From NCBI GenBank assembly GCA_951640165.1, contig OX621253.1, positions 11,612,001 through 11,676,000 on the forward strand: a stretch of 64,000 bases of DNA, in the 5' to 3' direction. Position numbers and translations under genes: made by a program. Position 1 is the stretch's first letter. Each line of letters opens with the position of its first letter. Of the stretch, positions 11,116 through 22,144 are shown one piece after another. The notes beneath the pieces are model-generated. The model was given only the letters and a program-made list of their open reading frames with translations, was not told the DNA's origin and made no database searches. The DNA comes from Pseudoips prasinana (lineage: Eukaryota; Arthropoda; Insecta; Lepidoptera; Nolidae).

Positions 11116-12039
11116 CTAAATAAAACCATTCCATTGGATTACGGGAGTACTTTTTGCTAGACTTTTGAAACTCGCGAGGCCTCCTATATCCGGTGAAGCA
11201 TTTAAAGACTTTGGGGATCGTTAAACTTCGCGTAACATAAACTGACTGACACAGTAACAATCCATAAAAGCCAAATGTATTATAAACCGATTTAATAGTA
11301 CCTAAGTACATGCAGATTTTGTACACTTATCGCTATCTAAGAGACGGGTCATAAAACTGTACCTAACAAGGCATAGGGGCAAGGTGACTGATTAGATTTA
11401 CTGTTAGCACTCCCAGTTATCTAGAACATGACACGATTATAAGTTACCACGCTTCATACGAATTAGGGATTATCTCTCTAAAGAAATATGCGATAAGGTT
11501 TGAAGTTTACCGGTTACATGAGTAAAGGGGTTTTGCCACAAGCAGCGAGTTGTTTAGTTTTTGTTTTATAGTTTAAGATGTGCAGAGCATTAAAACGGTA
11601 TGAAATTGAAAAGATTGAATACCGGAAAGAATTTGGTACAGATACCAAATAAATAATGAAAAAAGTGTAACAAGTAAAGGATAGGAAAGTTCACTATAAG
11701 AAGCAAAACCGCAAAGAATAGCAAGGAAGTAGTACAACATAATTGGATCAACGTTTAATATGTGGAAGGAATTTCGAGGTATGACAATTGGTAGACCTAC
11801 CACGTTACAAAATTATAATTTACCGCTCCTAGTTGCATTCGGAGGACTTTACTTCTAGTTATGCACGTTACCGATAATTATTGTTATGCTAAATATAGCT
11901 AAATATATTGATTAAATTCCCGCGGATAAAATTTGTTCTTAAATTTTTAATAGAAAATATTTTTGAGATTTTTAACCCCAAATGCAAAAAGAAGTCTGTT
12001 CTACATCTGAGAACTCACTTGATAAATATTTAACATTAT
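11116..12039. other. No gene; one dispersed repeat fragment
   Basis: Mostly AT-rich sequence. About 11910-11999 (GATTAAATTCCCGCGGATAA ... CCCAAATGCAAAAAGAAGTC) is repeated at 13174-13263 with very few differences. Confidence 0.6.
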
Positions 12040-12470
12040 ATCTCTATCGTTCATATTCGATATATCTATCGTTCTCTGAGACTGTCCTCGTTTTACCATT
12101 ATGTCCGTCCGCTTTGCTCTAGAGGAAATAAGAAGTAGCTACTTTTATTTAAATCCTCCTTTTATTCATTCTGATTAAACATATCCTCGTCTGGGCTGTG
12201 AGGCCCAAACGAGGATATGTTTAATCAGATTGCTCAGAGTTATTTTATTGTGTGCCACTGTTCCTATCCATGATCCTAGCTTAAGCTAAGAGTAGGACTG
12301 TAGGAGAGGTACCTACCTCACAATAACCAAAATATATCACTCACAGATTCTCCTGTTGTCTTCTGATGGTCCGGTAATAGACGACGGGTCCAAACATCAT
12401 GGCTCAGTCTTTTGCCACTCTTGATCATGGCTTTCAAGAGTTGGAGAGATAGGTGGGACTAGTAGTCACA
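12040..12470. repeat. Fragments of the 118-1115 repeat family with a hairpin
   Basis: Resembles 60-145 (TCTATCGTTCTCTGAGACTG, CTAGAGGAAATA) and later 1020-1110. A hairpin at 12171-12196/12203-12228 has 26-nt arms with one mismatch and a 6-nt loop. Confidence 0.6.
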
Positions 12471-12516
12471 ATTAACAAAATAGATAGGTATATCTTTTTG
12501 TTTGTTCTTTGCTTTG

Positions 12517-12760
12517 TCGTCTTCGCCATCGCATCGTGTGGGGGGCGTAGAAGTCGTCCCGAGGGAATACCTAACAGAGAACGGGCAGCAGCGTCATTCT
12601 GTCTACTATGACCATCATACTGGGATCGCCAACCCGTTTGCCAAGCGTGGCATGGCATATCCCTCCAAATGATATGACACAACTCCATTGAGGAAATCGT
12701 TTGGGGAGGCTTTGTCCAGCCGTGGACGTCATTCGGCTGAGATAATGATGTTGATTATTT
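12517..12760 (+). mobile_element. Internally deleted RTE derivative (short non-autonomous copy 1)
   Basis: Its left part matches the LINE leader (GTAGAAGTCGTCCCGAGGGA, ACGGGCAGCAGCG, GGGATCGCCAACCCGTTTGC, ATATCCCTCCAAATGAT at LINE 5468-5600). Its right part matches the LINE 3' end (GGAGGCTTTGTCCAGCCGTG, ATTCGGCTGA). The coding body is absent. Confidence 0.85.
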
Positions 12761-12774
12761 ATACATTAGCAGTT

Positions 12775-12963
12775 TCCTACTAATATTATAAATGCTAGAG
12801 TTTGTGAGTATGGATGGATGTATGGATATTTGTTACTCTTTCACCCAAAAACTACCCAACGGATTGTGATGAAACTTTGTAGTAATATAGCTTACACATT
12901 GGAATAACACATAGGCTATAATTTATAAATTTTAACGCGGGTATAACCGCGGTGTACGGCTAG
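12775..12963 (+). mobile_element. Short non-autonomous Helitron-like element
   Basis: Begins TCCTACTAATATTATAAATG and ends with the hairpin ACGCGGGTATAACCGCGGTG followed by CTAG and T, the Helitron 3' pattern. There is no coding sequence. Related copies are at 43402-43568 and, in reverse, 20734-20905, 47818-47996 and 57013-57203. Confidence 0.8.
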
Positions 12964-13173
12964 TTTGTAATGTTTCTTAATAAAAGATTCACGAAAAATC
13001 TCAAACATTAGCAATCTGAATTCGTTACCTACTTTCTCGATGAGTCATGAGATAAACAATAAAAAGGCCAATACACTACAATAATAGAACAACAGAGGGC
13101 CGGATCCCGCGGATATCCGAAAATACCCTGACCAAGCAACGGTGATATAAATAAGTCGCGATGTTTTCTTACT

Positions 13174-13263
13174 GATTAAATTCCCGCGGATAAAATATGT
13201 TCTTCAAATTTTAATAGAAAATATTTTTGAGATTTTTAACCCCAAATGCAAAAAGAAGTCTGT
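13174..13263. repeat. Second copy of the 11910-11999 repeat
   Basis: Near-identical 90-bp block ending CCCAAATGCAAAAAGAAGTC-TGTT, immediately followed by a different sequence from that at 12000. Confidence 0.75.
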
Positions 13264-13299
13264 TATAACTAGCGGTATCGTGTTCAACCAGCGATAATG

Positions 13300-13690
13300 A
13301 GGATTATATAGATATAATGAGGTCTGTGCTTCAAATCCCGGGTTGAACTAAAAAGTGATACTGGGATTTTTCGGTTAAGAAAATTTCTCAGTATCAGCCC
13401 GAAGTTTGGGAGTTGGCGGTATCATACCCCCGTGCCTCAGAGAGCGGGTGTTTGTTACCGCCAAATTCCCAAACTTCGGGCTGATACTGAGAAATATTAT
13501 TAACAGAATATTCCCAAAATCACTTTTTAGTCCGAATTTATATGCGGTTGAAGACTCTAACGCTACACCAACGAAGCTAAAATATACTGTAATAGAATTA
13601 AGTAACAAATCATATGTATAACACACAAGAAAACCATTGCAAAAACCAAAATTTGCGTATAAAATAAAAATAAAATGTTGATTGATTGAT
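13300..13690 (+). mobile_element. SINE/LINE end with a 40-nt snap-back hairpin
   Basis: GAGGTCTGTGCTTCAAATCC-CGGGTTGAA resembles a tRNA-like B-box head, followed by GATACTGGGATTTTTCGGTT. Arms 13383-13421 and 13456-13495 form a near-perfect hairpin around CCCCGTGCCTCAGAGAGCGG. The segment ends in a TTGATTGA-type short repeat at about 13676-13691. Confidence 0.6.
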
Positions 13691-13989
13691 TCTAGTGGAA
13701 TACATAAAACAGCCTGTGGTGATTACAACTTGTGTAAGATTTCACAATTTAAGAATACTGTGTCATTAGCAAAGGTATATTATTTGCAATAAACAAAGAA
13801 ATCAGTCTTAGCAACTGTTGTTAATGAAACCTTGGGTTAGATTAGAGAGCGGCTAATTGAGTATCCTCATTTGTAGAGCTAGGTGTTTCACAAAATTGTT
13901 TATAATTATAACTGATGCTAATCTAGTTAATACTCTGAAAACTAGGTAACTGTGAGTCGTGACTCCGACCTAGAGGTATTCTTTTTTAT

Positions 13990-14170
13990 CAGAGGGCGAC
14001 AAACGAGCAAGTGGGTCACCTAATGGTAAGTGATCACCGCCGCCCATGGACACTCGCAACACCAAGGAGTCACGAGTGCGTTGCCGGCCTTCAAAAGTCA
14101 GCAAACAAGCGTTGCTGACCATGCCCCCCACCCCGATGAGCTCTGGCGACCTTACTCACACTCGGAAACA
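13990..14170 (+). repeat. Dispersed repeat K, copy 1
   Basis: GAGCAAGTGGGTCACCTAAT-GGTAAG-TGATCACCGCCGCCCATG ... GTGCGTTGCCGGCCTT is a motif abundant in lepidopteran genomes. Other copies are at 57200-57340 and 61474-61640. Confidence 0.7.
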
Positions 14171-14357
14171 GAACATTAAATTTATTAATGTTATTATTAA
14201 GGAATGTCTTCTGTAAGGTGGAGGTACTTCCCCAGTCGGGCTGCTCTTTGACCGAATGAACGCTTTGCCTTACCTCTCTACCTCGCTCTATATAATCTTC
14301 TTTCTCCTTCTTCTTCTTTAGGCATCTCAGTTTGTCCGTCATTTACCTATATTAGTT

Positions 14358-14585
14358 AATGTTCCGTGCTTCGAAGGGCACGTTAAGCGGTCGATCCCGG
14401 TTGTAGTCATTAGTCAACAGTCGTTAAGCCATGTCAGAGGCCTACTGGGCGGCTTGAGCAACTCGGACACTAGGGTTACCACTACCAAAGCAAGCAATGC
14501 TCCGTGACCATCTCTTGGCACCATCAGAAGAGGAAGAACCAGCGCTAGAAAAATAGAATTTTCTAGCAGATGCTGAGATGGTGCC
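14358..14585. repeat. Inverted copy of the 2425-2640 repeat plus an imperfect hairpin
   Basis: 14358-14478 is the reverse complement of the first half of 2425-2640. Downstream, TGGCACCATC (14516) pairs with GATGGTGCCA (14576), with an inner CTAGAAAA/TTTTCTAG pairing. Confidence 0.6.
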
Positions 14586-14855
14586 ATTTTGGTCTTCCAC
14601 GGACAACAAGTTTAGTGTCTTTAATTGTTTTTATTTTCCTTTTTTTTATTGTTTGCGAAGCGGTTACCCGAGTGACAAAGTTACTCGCGGCTAGAAGGCA
14701 CTCTGTATGTTAAAGGCACAAACTGGTCTAAAGACAACAAAACTGGAACGACACGTTCTCGAAGAGCAGGTTAAGCTGTCTGTCCCGTTGGATGCACGGA
14801 GATGTACAGAACTTAAACCACGGTCACCCATCTATAAACAGCGTGGCTCGGTGAG

Positions 14856-15103
14856 AATATCGTCATCCCATCACATCCCGTGGAAGGATCTACGCCTTCC
14901 GCTCTTCGAGAACGTGTCGTTCCAGTTTTGTTGTCGTCCCGCGGGAATGTAGACCAGGGGACTAGCAGCAGCGTTCTTCTGAGTAACCATCTTACTGCGA
15001 TCGGCAACCCGTCTGCCAAGCGTAGCGATTATGGCATATCCCCCCATTCTTGGGGGATGCTCTTGTCCAGTGGTGAACGTCATTCGGCTGCCATGATGTT
15101 GAT
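14856..15103 (+). mobile_element. Internally deleted RTE derivative (copy 2)
   Basis: Leader motifs (CATCACATCCCGTGGAAGGA, GCAGCAGCGTTCTTCTGAGT, GCGATCGGCAACCCGTCTGC) are followed by the LINE end (TCTTGTCCAGTGGTGAACGT-CATTCGGCTG). The left part carries an extra inserted segment around 14888-14925. Confidence 0.75.
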
Positions 15104-15290
15104 GGTCCCGAAATTTAATATTGCTAAACATTCTGCTCAATACCAAGCTATAGAAATTTTTAACAAGTTACCTACTGATTTCAAATCAATAATTTACAAT
15201 TATTCGCTATTTAAAACTAAGCTAAAGGCATTCTTGATTGAAAATTGTTTATATTCAGTATCAGAGTTGACAAATTCAAATAATAATTAA
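15104..15290 (+). pseudogene. C-terminal stub of another LINE ORF2
   Basis: Reads KFNIAKHSAQYQAIEIFNKL-PTDFKSI ... LKAFLIEN and ends at a stop at 15288-15290. The F-A--IFNKLP-D pattern is typical of the last 70 residues of Jockey/CR1-type RT proteins. A 3' UTR-like AT-rich region follows to about 15520. Confidence 0.6.
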
Positions 15291-15931
15291 TGTATCAGAT
15301 CCAAGTTATTAATTGCTCTGGTTAATTTTATTGCAAAAGTTCTGTGTGGTGTATATTAGTGAGTTTTATTTTATTTTATGTTATTTTATTATTCAATATT
15401 TTTGACTGTTTATGTAATTGTTTATTGTATTTATGTAATTGAAAATTGCTAGTTATAAGTGAATTGTATTTCGGACACAATGTATTTTGTTAACGAATTA
15501 ATAAATGAAAATGATGATGAATCAGCTCAACATCACACTGTTATTATAAAACATACATTATTCTACAGACTAAAAAGGAAAATTGCAATCTCAAACAATA
15601 TAGTAGGTTGTTCATCCGCTCCGTAGCCAAAGTAGGTAATATAGATTAGTAATACCAATGAACAAAAACCCACTCTTCATCGGACTCTTAAGCGTTTAAA
15701 ACGAATTGTCGACGGTCATCATGAAATAGAATCGTTGAACCCAACCTTGAAATTATCATAATAGGTAGTGTTCTAGAATACGTGAACGGTTCCGCTCGGG
15801 TGGAAGTCCTCTGATTATTCTCTAACCAGCTGCAGTTCACTTCATGATTCATTATATAGGTTTCTGTAAAGGACGTGGGAATCTGTCTTTGGTTTTCTAT
15901 TTACATATAAGCAGACAATAGCTTCTACCCG

Positions 15932-16135
15932 CCGCGTAATACGAGTGGCTCAGTGGTTAATCCAGGCGCCTCTCCACTTCGTGTCCCGGGTTCATTGCCC
16001 GCCCATTTGTGTGTCACATAAGTAGTTATTCTGAATACCTATGTCTGGTTTGTCCGTCAATTATGTATGCGTTTCTAAATTACCCCGAGACACAGCCTAA
16101 GGATTTTTAGCCACAATGCGGGCGTAATCATTAAA
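15932..16135 (+). mobile_element. tRNA-derived SINE, family C (copy 1, diverged)
   Basis: ACGAGTGGCTCAGTGGTTAA-TCCAGGCGCCTCTCC and TCCCGGGTTCATTGCCCGC resemble a tRNA head; body with ATGTCTGGTTTGTCCGTCAA. Related to 49420, 54330, 38853 and 19989. Confidence 0.7.
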
Positions 16136-17322
16136 AATATTAAATAAATATTATCGACAATAAAACCATAACATAACATTAATAAAGAATAATATATATA
16201 TTTAGTGTTGGTCCAAATCGGGGCCAATGTTGGTAACATAATTTTTAACTGTATATAGCTGATTTACCGCAGATCTACTAAAATGCGAAGGTCAGGAGAC
16301 CAACAATATGATGATGTCACTTTGACTAATTTGCATACAGATTTGGGGTTTGGCCTCTAAAGCCATGACTGACCGATACACCTACGTGAAACTGGTGCAA
16401 TCCATCGAATCTTTCTTGTCTATATCGATGTGTAGGCGCAATATATATGTAGGTTTTTAAAATTCCGACCCGAAACAGATTTCCGTAGATTAATATTGTA
16501 TGAGTCACGTCGCTTTGGGTCTTGGGCGACTAAAGGTATCCCTAGTAGGCTTTAGCTCTTTAAACCCTGCAGTTGCCCACTTTGACGAAACATAAGTTAG
16601 GACGTTAAGTCAAATATACCAACCAAAATTTCACTTTCACTATTATTAGTAGGTATGTGTATGACTTCACTAATTACTCTGCCGTGAATAGCTTTGTCAT
16701 AATACACGTGTAAGTATTTTATCTATTTTTACTATCCCAAATATCTGCTAAAATGCCGTCCAGAATATCAATTCCCCTTCGATAATTCTACATGAATAAC
16801 TTGGATTGCTATCATACATATCAGAATTAGTGTAGTACATATAACACACACACACATTACATTACACATTAGCTAAACAAAGGCTTTCCATAACATGATG
16901 ATGGTAAAAGGGTATTTCTAATTATTCGTATTTTACAAATTAGTTACTGCCAATGAAACTAATTGGATAAACTTAACAATTAGTTTCATGGGTAGAAAGC
17001 GATCGCAGAGTTTGTTCTACTATTGTTGTTAGAACTTGCTTAATTATCTTACAGTTTTCTGAGAAACGGTTGTAAATATTTAAACAAAACTACAGAATAG
17101 GGCTTTTGGTGAAAGCTAATGTCGGTCTGGTGACATGTCATGTCTTTTGTTAATATTGAGAAAAAAAAGCAGATCTCAGAATCCCAAATATGCCTTTCGA
17201 TGCCTAACTCGTTATAGAGATAGTTTTTATTTGATGACATAATTTGTCCGCCATAGCTTATTATAAGTATCACATTTCACCTCTCACGATCATCATGTCA
17301 TGTATACAGTTTAAATAATAAT
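16136..17322. other. No gene recognised
   Basis: AT-rich. Includes a short ACAC tract near 16850 and a weak inverted pair TGAAACTAATTG/CAATTAGTTTCA at 16955-16994. Confidence 0.5.
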
Positions 17323-17860
17323 AATATCCTGGGACATTGTTCACACACGGCAATCTGATCCCAAACTAAGCAGAGCTTGTACTATGGAAAACAGATAACT
17401 GTTATATTACATACTAGCTGTGCCCCGCGGTATTATCCGCGTTAAATTTTATAAATTATCGTAGCTCCTCCCCCGTGAGTGATAGCGTGATAATATGTAA
17501 CCTATATGTTGACCCGACCTCTTAGTAATATTCATGCAAAATTTGAAGTAAATCCATGCAGTACTTTTTGAGTTTAGCCCGGACATACATACAGACAAAC
17601 AGACACACAGACAAAAATTCTAAAAATTATATTAAGTCTTCGATATCGATTATAGATCACGCTCCAAGTATCCTTTCTAAAAAATATTCAATGTACAGTT
17701 TTGACTTTCCTACGATTTTATTATATGTATAGATATAATAAAATCGTATAATAACAACGTATAATTACAACCGCACTCGGGACATACGGACATGTTCATG
17801 CACACAAATACCTGTCCTGTTCCTTGGTGGGAATCGAACCCACGACCCAACCAGCCTGTC
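17323..17860 (-). mobile_element. tRNA-derived SINE, family A, split by a Helitron
   Basis: 17323-17413 carries the SINE tail (ATATCCTGGGACATTGTTCA) and 17734-17860 its body and B-box head (GTGGGAATCGAACCCACGAC). The two parts rejoin at ATA/TATAAT once the Helitron is removed. The A-box part of the head is missing. Confidence 0.85.
17414..17733 (-). mobile_element. Non-autonomous Helitron nested in a SINE
   Basis: On the minus strand it starts TCTATACATATAATAAAATC and ends with hairpin CGCG...CGCG, GGGCACAG, CTAG. It lies between A and T with no target duplication, as expected for Helitrons. A close relative on the plus strand is at 22505-22821. Confidence 0.85.
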
Positions 17861-18003
17861 ATAAAAGATAATTGACGTGTCTCATTTCGCCATTTTGAAT
17901 AATCTCACGTTATACTTAAACGGAATTCCTAGTAACAAGTTTTCTGGAGATAAAAATCGATCTACAGATAAGTAACATAAGTGTTTTACAAAACTACGGG
18001 ATG

Positions 18004-18265
18004 GCGGGCCTGTTGGCATAGTTGGCAAATGCTTGCTTTTCACGCCGGCGGTCGTGGGTTCGATTCCCACCCAGGACAGATATTTGTGCGCATGAACATG
18101 TCTATTTGTCCTGAGTCTGGGTGTAATTATCTATATAAGTATGTTTTACAAAAGAAAAGTAGTATAATATAGTATATCAGTTATCTGGTTTCCATTGTAC
18201 AAGCTTTACTTAAATAGTTTGGGATCAGATGACTGTGTGTAAATAATGTCTCAGGATATCATTAA
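18004..18265 (+). mobile_element. tRNA-derived SINE, family A
   Basis: GGGCCTGTTGGCATAGTTGG-CAAATGCTTGC head, GGTCGTGGGTTCGATTCCCA B box, tail TGTCTCAGGATATCATTAAA. Confidence 0.9.
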
Positions 18266-18585
18266 ATATATATTTTTAGGAAATTAAGGAAAACAAACAA
18301 ATCTCAGTCACCCAAATACTTAGACACAGTAACTCGTTATAGAGGCAGTTTTATTTGATGACGTAATTTATCCGTCATAATTTGTTACATCCCATTCTGA
18401 TCTCCCACGCTTATAATGTCACGTATAAACTTAACTATAGACGATAATGGATTCCCATGAGCCGCCTATCATAGTTAACTAGCACTGTTTGTTTTGAAGT
18501 TAGTTATTAGTTCAATGATTTTTTAGTATCAAGGACAGAATTGTTTACACGCGTCGAATGCAGGCTGCTGCTTCAGTAAATTTTA

Positions 18586-19149
18586 GAGCCTATGCACACC
18601 ACGTTTCCAAAACACGCGTCGACGGCGCGCTTTTATCATACAGAGATGTTTGTTATCGTTTGTATCGATACAAACGCGCGTTAGCATCGCGTGTGTATCG
18701 ATACAAACGCGATGCTGACGCGCGTTTGTAGCGATACAAACGTGCCTTAGAATTGTGTGTGTATCGATACAAACGCGATGCTGACGCGCGTTTGTAGCGA
18801 TACAAACGTGCCTTAGAATTGTGTGTGTATCGATACAAACGCGATGCTGACGCGCGTTTGTAGCGATACAAACGTGCCTTAGAATTGTGTGTGTATCGAT
18901 ACAAACGCGATGCTGACGCGCGTATGTATCGCTACAAACGCGCGTTAGCATCGCGTGTGTATCGATTCAAACGCGATGCTGACGCCCGTTTGTAGCGATA
19001 CAGACGCGACTTTGCTGTCGTTTGTATCGCGTCGATGGCGCGCTTTTATCCTACGGAGCATTTTGTTGTCTTTTGTATCGATACAAACGCGCGACACCGG
19101 CGCGTCTGTATCGATTGAAACGCGCGTCGACGCCTTTGTGCATAGGCCC
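18586..19149. mobile_element. CpG-rich MITE family E with expanded 66-bp core array
   Basis: Ends GAGCCTATGCACACCACGTT and GTGCATAGGCCC are inverted repeats. Flanks TTTA and TTAG are each one change from TTAA. The core (about 18656-19010) has 66-bp tandem units carrying TGTATCGATACAAACGCG and TTTGTAGCGATACAAACG. Smaller relatives without expansion are at 49894-50073 and 58971-59139; the last is flanked by exact TTAA, which points to a piggyBac-type origin. Confidence 0.85.
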
Positions 19150-19183
19150 TTAGTTTTAAAATTAAAGACTGTCTGACTTCTGA

Positions 19184-19361
19184 GCCTCTAGCACGAGTTC
19201 CTGCAGTTTACTTACTCGATCACACGTACAGTTTCGTCCATACATTGAGCACCAGCGCCTCTCGCGGAAACTATTAAGAACTAAAACTCTGGTGCTCAAT
19301 GTATGGGACGAAACTGTACGTGTGATCGAGTAAGTAAACTGCAGGAACTCGTGCTAGAGGC
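19184..19361. repeat. Near-perfect hairpin with 72-nt arms
   Basis: Arms 19184-19255 and 19289-19361 are identical as inverted copies except for a 1-nt indel; the 33-nt loop is unrelated. It could be a MITE with long terminal repeats, a hairpin RNA locus or a recent snap-back duplication. No target duplication is obvious. Confidence 0.9.
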
Positions 19362-19505
19362 ACTGGGTAGAACTTAAAAAAATGTTGTATATGGGCCTCT
19401 GTGTGGGTATAAGTACGTCACAGTGGGTATAAGAACCCACTGGGTCACACATAAAGTCAAAAATACAATTTATTGCTTTCATGATTTATTTCCAAGGACA
19501 GAACT

Positions 19506-19674
19506 GGGGCTCTACCGGCTTCGGCTACCATGAGCACATGTGACGTCATAAATGATCCGGAATCGATTGTCAATGTTGAAGCCGATTTAACGATTGATTA
19601 AGTCATTTTTAACCTTTATTTATTTGAACGCCATTTAATAAATCGATGTTCGACGACTTAGCCGGTAGAGCCCC
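19506..19674. mobile_element. MITE family D, copy 1 (left arm shortened)
   Basis: Starts GGGGCTCTACCGGCT and ends AGCCGGTAGAGCCCC. The interior shares TGACGTCATAAATG, GAAGCCGATTTAACGATTGA and AATCGATGTTCG with 23438-23650 and 42157-42399. The left terminal repeat is truncated relative to those. Confidence 0.85.
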
Positions 19675-19988
19675 TGTTTACATTCGTCGAATGCAGGCTG
19701 CTGTTTCACTAAGTTTCAGTTTTTGAAATCCATGACGTTACTCCTTGGTTGAAGTTTAAAAAATGTTGAAATTTGGTAACAACTATATGTATATATTGAA
19801 TCAGAAATACGTGGGCTTTCGTGGACACAAATGTAAAGTCAGACTGATTACGCGATATAAATTTTTTTCCCGGCTTTTGTAAACTGAGTTTCTTTCTAGT
19901 AAAAATCTAGTTTTATATAATTTATAGACTGGTAGTTTTAAGGGGATAAAAATTGATGGAATATACATATTTTTTTGTAATATTAAGA

Positions 19989-20133
19989 TCGATTCCCGCG
20001 CGGGACAACTATTTGTGTGACCGATAAATAGTTGCTCTGAGTCTGGATGTACTTTGTGACCGTCAATTATATGTTTGTAAAGTATCCTGCGACCCAGGGT
20101 TTATTTTTCTAGTGCGGACGTTGTCTTTTTAAA
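19989..20133 (+). mobile_element. tRNA-derived SINE, family C, 5'-truncated
   Basis: Begins inside the B box (CGATTCCCGCGCGGGACAAC) and continues with the family body TATTTGTGTGACCGATAAAT and CTAGTGCGGACGTTGTCTTT. Confidence 0.8.
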
Positions 20134-20733
20134 ATAAAAAAAATCTTGAATGTTCAATATGGTTTGGCCGTTACCTTGATTGCCAACTTGTTCGAATTTA
20201 AAATAGGTAACAAACTTGAATTAGTGTAGTAGTGACCAATATTGATAACGAATAAGATAAGATCGTTACCTACTTATGGCAAATCGATTTCGAATATATA
20301 TTAATCATTTGATCGTATATTAATTATTTTTTCAAACTTCGGTACCTGCCGTGGATTAAACATAGGCGGCCTTAATGCCGAAGATTTTCTACCAGTCAAC
20401 TTTAAGGGGGTGCAAAGAGCATCATGGCAGGTGCACTAAGTTTAATCTAAATGTATTTAAATATTATATCTATAAATAATATAAAAATATACAATATAGT
20501 TTATATAATATAATTTTTCTCTGACTTACGGTTGTACCACTATACAGTAGAAACTAATTTATTATAGTATAGACACTTTTTATTGCAAATAAAGAATTAT
20601 TATTATTAAAAAAAAATAGCGTACAATACATACTAGGTATATGTAAAACTATACTATTATGATAATAGCCATAATGAACAAACAACTTAATGAATATTAT
20701 TATAAGGCATTTCTGCGTGATGTTTATTTGAAA
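20134..20733. other. No gene; possible LINE 3' fragment
   Basis: AT-rich. Around 20367-20410 GGCGGCCTTAATGCCG-AAGATTTTCTACCAG-TCAACTTT resembles the 3' end of a Jockey-like LINE (compare 48225-48320). Confidence 0.4.
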
Positions 20734-20905
20734 CTAGCTGTGCCCCGCGGTTTTACCTGCGTTAAACATAATAAATTATAGCTTATGTGTTAATCCAGGG
20801 TGTCGTGGAGTTACCATACCAAATTTTATTAAAATCGCTCTAGCCGTCTCGACGTGAAGAAGTAACAAACATACACAAACTTACGCCTTTATAGTAGAAG
20901 TGTGA
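20734..20905 (-). mobile_element. Short non-autonomous Helitron-like element
   Basis: Minus-strand 3' end is the hairpin GCAGGTAAAACCGCGGGGCA then CAG-CTAG; the 5' end is TCACACTTCTACTATAAAGG. Confidence 0.75.
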
Positions 20906-21397
20906 TATACTTCTTAGAATTTTACACGACCAAGTTAATAAAGAATGCTATGCATAGCTTAAAACTAACAAGATCGCATAACTAATCTAGCAAATAAGAC
21001 TGGTTACTAACTTAGTAACTTAGGTAAGTTACTGACATGAAGATGCATGAGAGTTTAGGGTCGTTTTGATGTTTAGGGTCGTTTTGATGAACTATTGCTT
21101 TACATTTTAATGACGACGCAGGCTGGCCGTCCGATAGAGAATACTTCTGTACACAGCCTATAAATTTACAAAACATTGAACTGCGATTTTTTGATGACGA
21201 ACACATTGAAAACATGCTTAGAATTTAAATGCTACTGGATAACCAAAGGAAGTGCTTCCTTTGATTTTTGGTAAGTAGCTTTTTAAACACGTATGCATAT
21301 ACCTACTGGCTTTAAATGTTTATACCTAAAGCCATGTAATTATGTGAATGATCATCATTCATGTCATTTTAAGACAGTTCGCCAATGTATGACTATA
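20906..21397. other. No gene recognised
   Basis: AT-rich. A direct repeat of about 17 bp, TTTAGGGTCGTTTTGATG, occurs at about 21054-21088. Confidence 0.45.
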
Positions 21398-21776
21398 CAA
21401 CATGTAACGTAATTAACGCACACCTCTAGAATATTATGTTGTAATCATAATACATACACAAAATTTTTTATTTAACATGTATATGCATTGTTATTTACAA
21501 AATTAGTTTCTGGGAATAAAGTTTTTTTTCTTTATTTTGTGTTGAATGATGGAATTTGTATGAACACAAATAAAACTGCGATTTAAAAGTCTTATTACTT
21601 TGACTTACGGTCCATTTCAATTTGTTTTGACTATGCAGGGTTAAGTAACTATAATTTCCGTAACTTTAATTACTTTGAAATAAAAAATTACCTATATTAA
21701 AAATTATATAAATCGATTCAGTAAACGATTCTGAACAAACTATTTTCAGGATGTGCGTTAATTAAGTTACATGTTG
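21398..21776. mobile_element. TA-flanked MITE family H (copy 1)
   Basis: Terminal inverted repeats CAACATGTAACGTAATTAAC-GCACA and TGTGCGTTAATTAAGTTACA-TGTTG lie between TA dinucleotides; 379 bp, noncoding. A second copy is at 57369-57865. Confidence 0.85.
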
Positions 21777-22144
21777 TATAAGACAGGCCTGTTTGTCTAA
21801 TTGTTAGTGACTTTACCGACATTCAAGAACACGAAGTATAGACAGATTCTCAACAACCAATCTTGGGTCACAGAATAGTTGTCCTGAGCCACGAGGGCAC
21901 CGAGATGATGACGAGGCGGCTGCTTTAACCACTAATTTATTTTACTAAATATTATATTTACTGCATTTAAGTAAGAATTATTTTATAACAGACACTACAA
22001 ACTTATTTAATAAGCATTCGGTACCTACATAATTATAACAACAGTACTTAAGGAAATGAAACTAACATAATTAAGATTATTAATTTGCTGTATTTTCCTT
22101 ATTATAACGTGTACCTAATACCTAACCTAACATAAATATGTTAT

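Noticed and set aside
18583..18951. 122-codon minus frame and overlapping frames with repeated peptide
   Set aside because: These frames are produced by the 66-bp array inside a MITE.
18656..19010. CRISPR-like alternation of repeat and spacer
   Set aside because: The 66-bp units are contiguous tandem repeats without unique spacers, in a eukaryotic genome.
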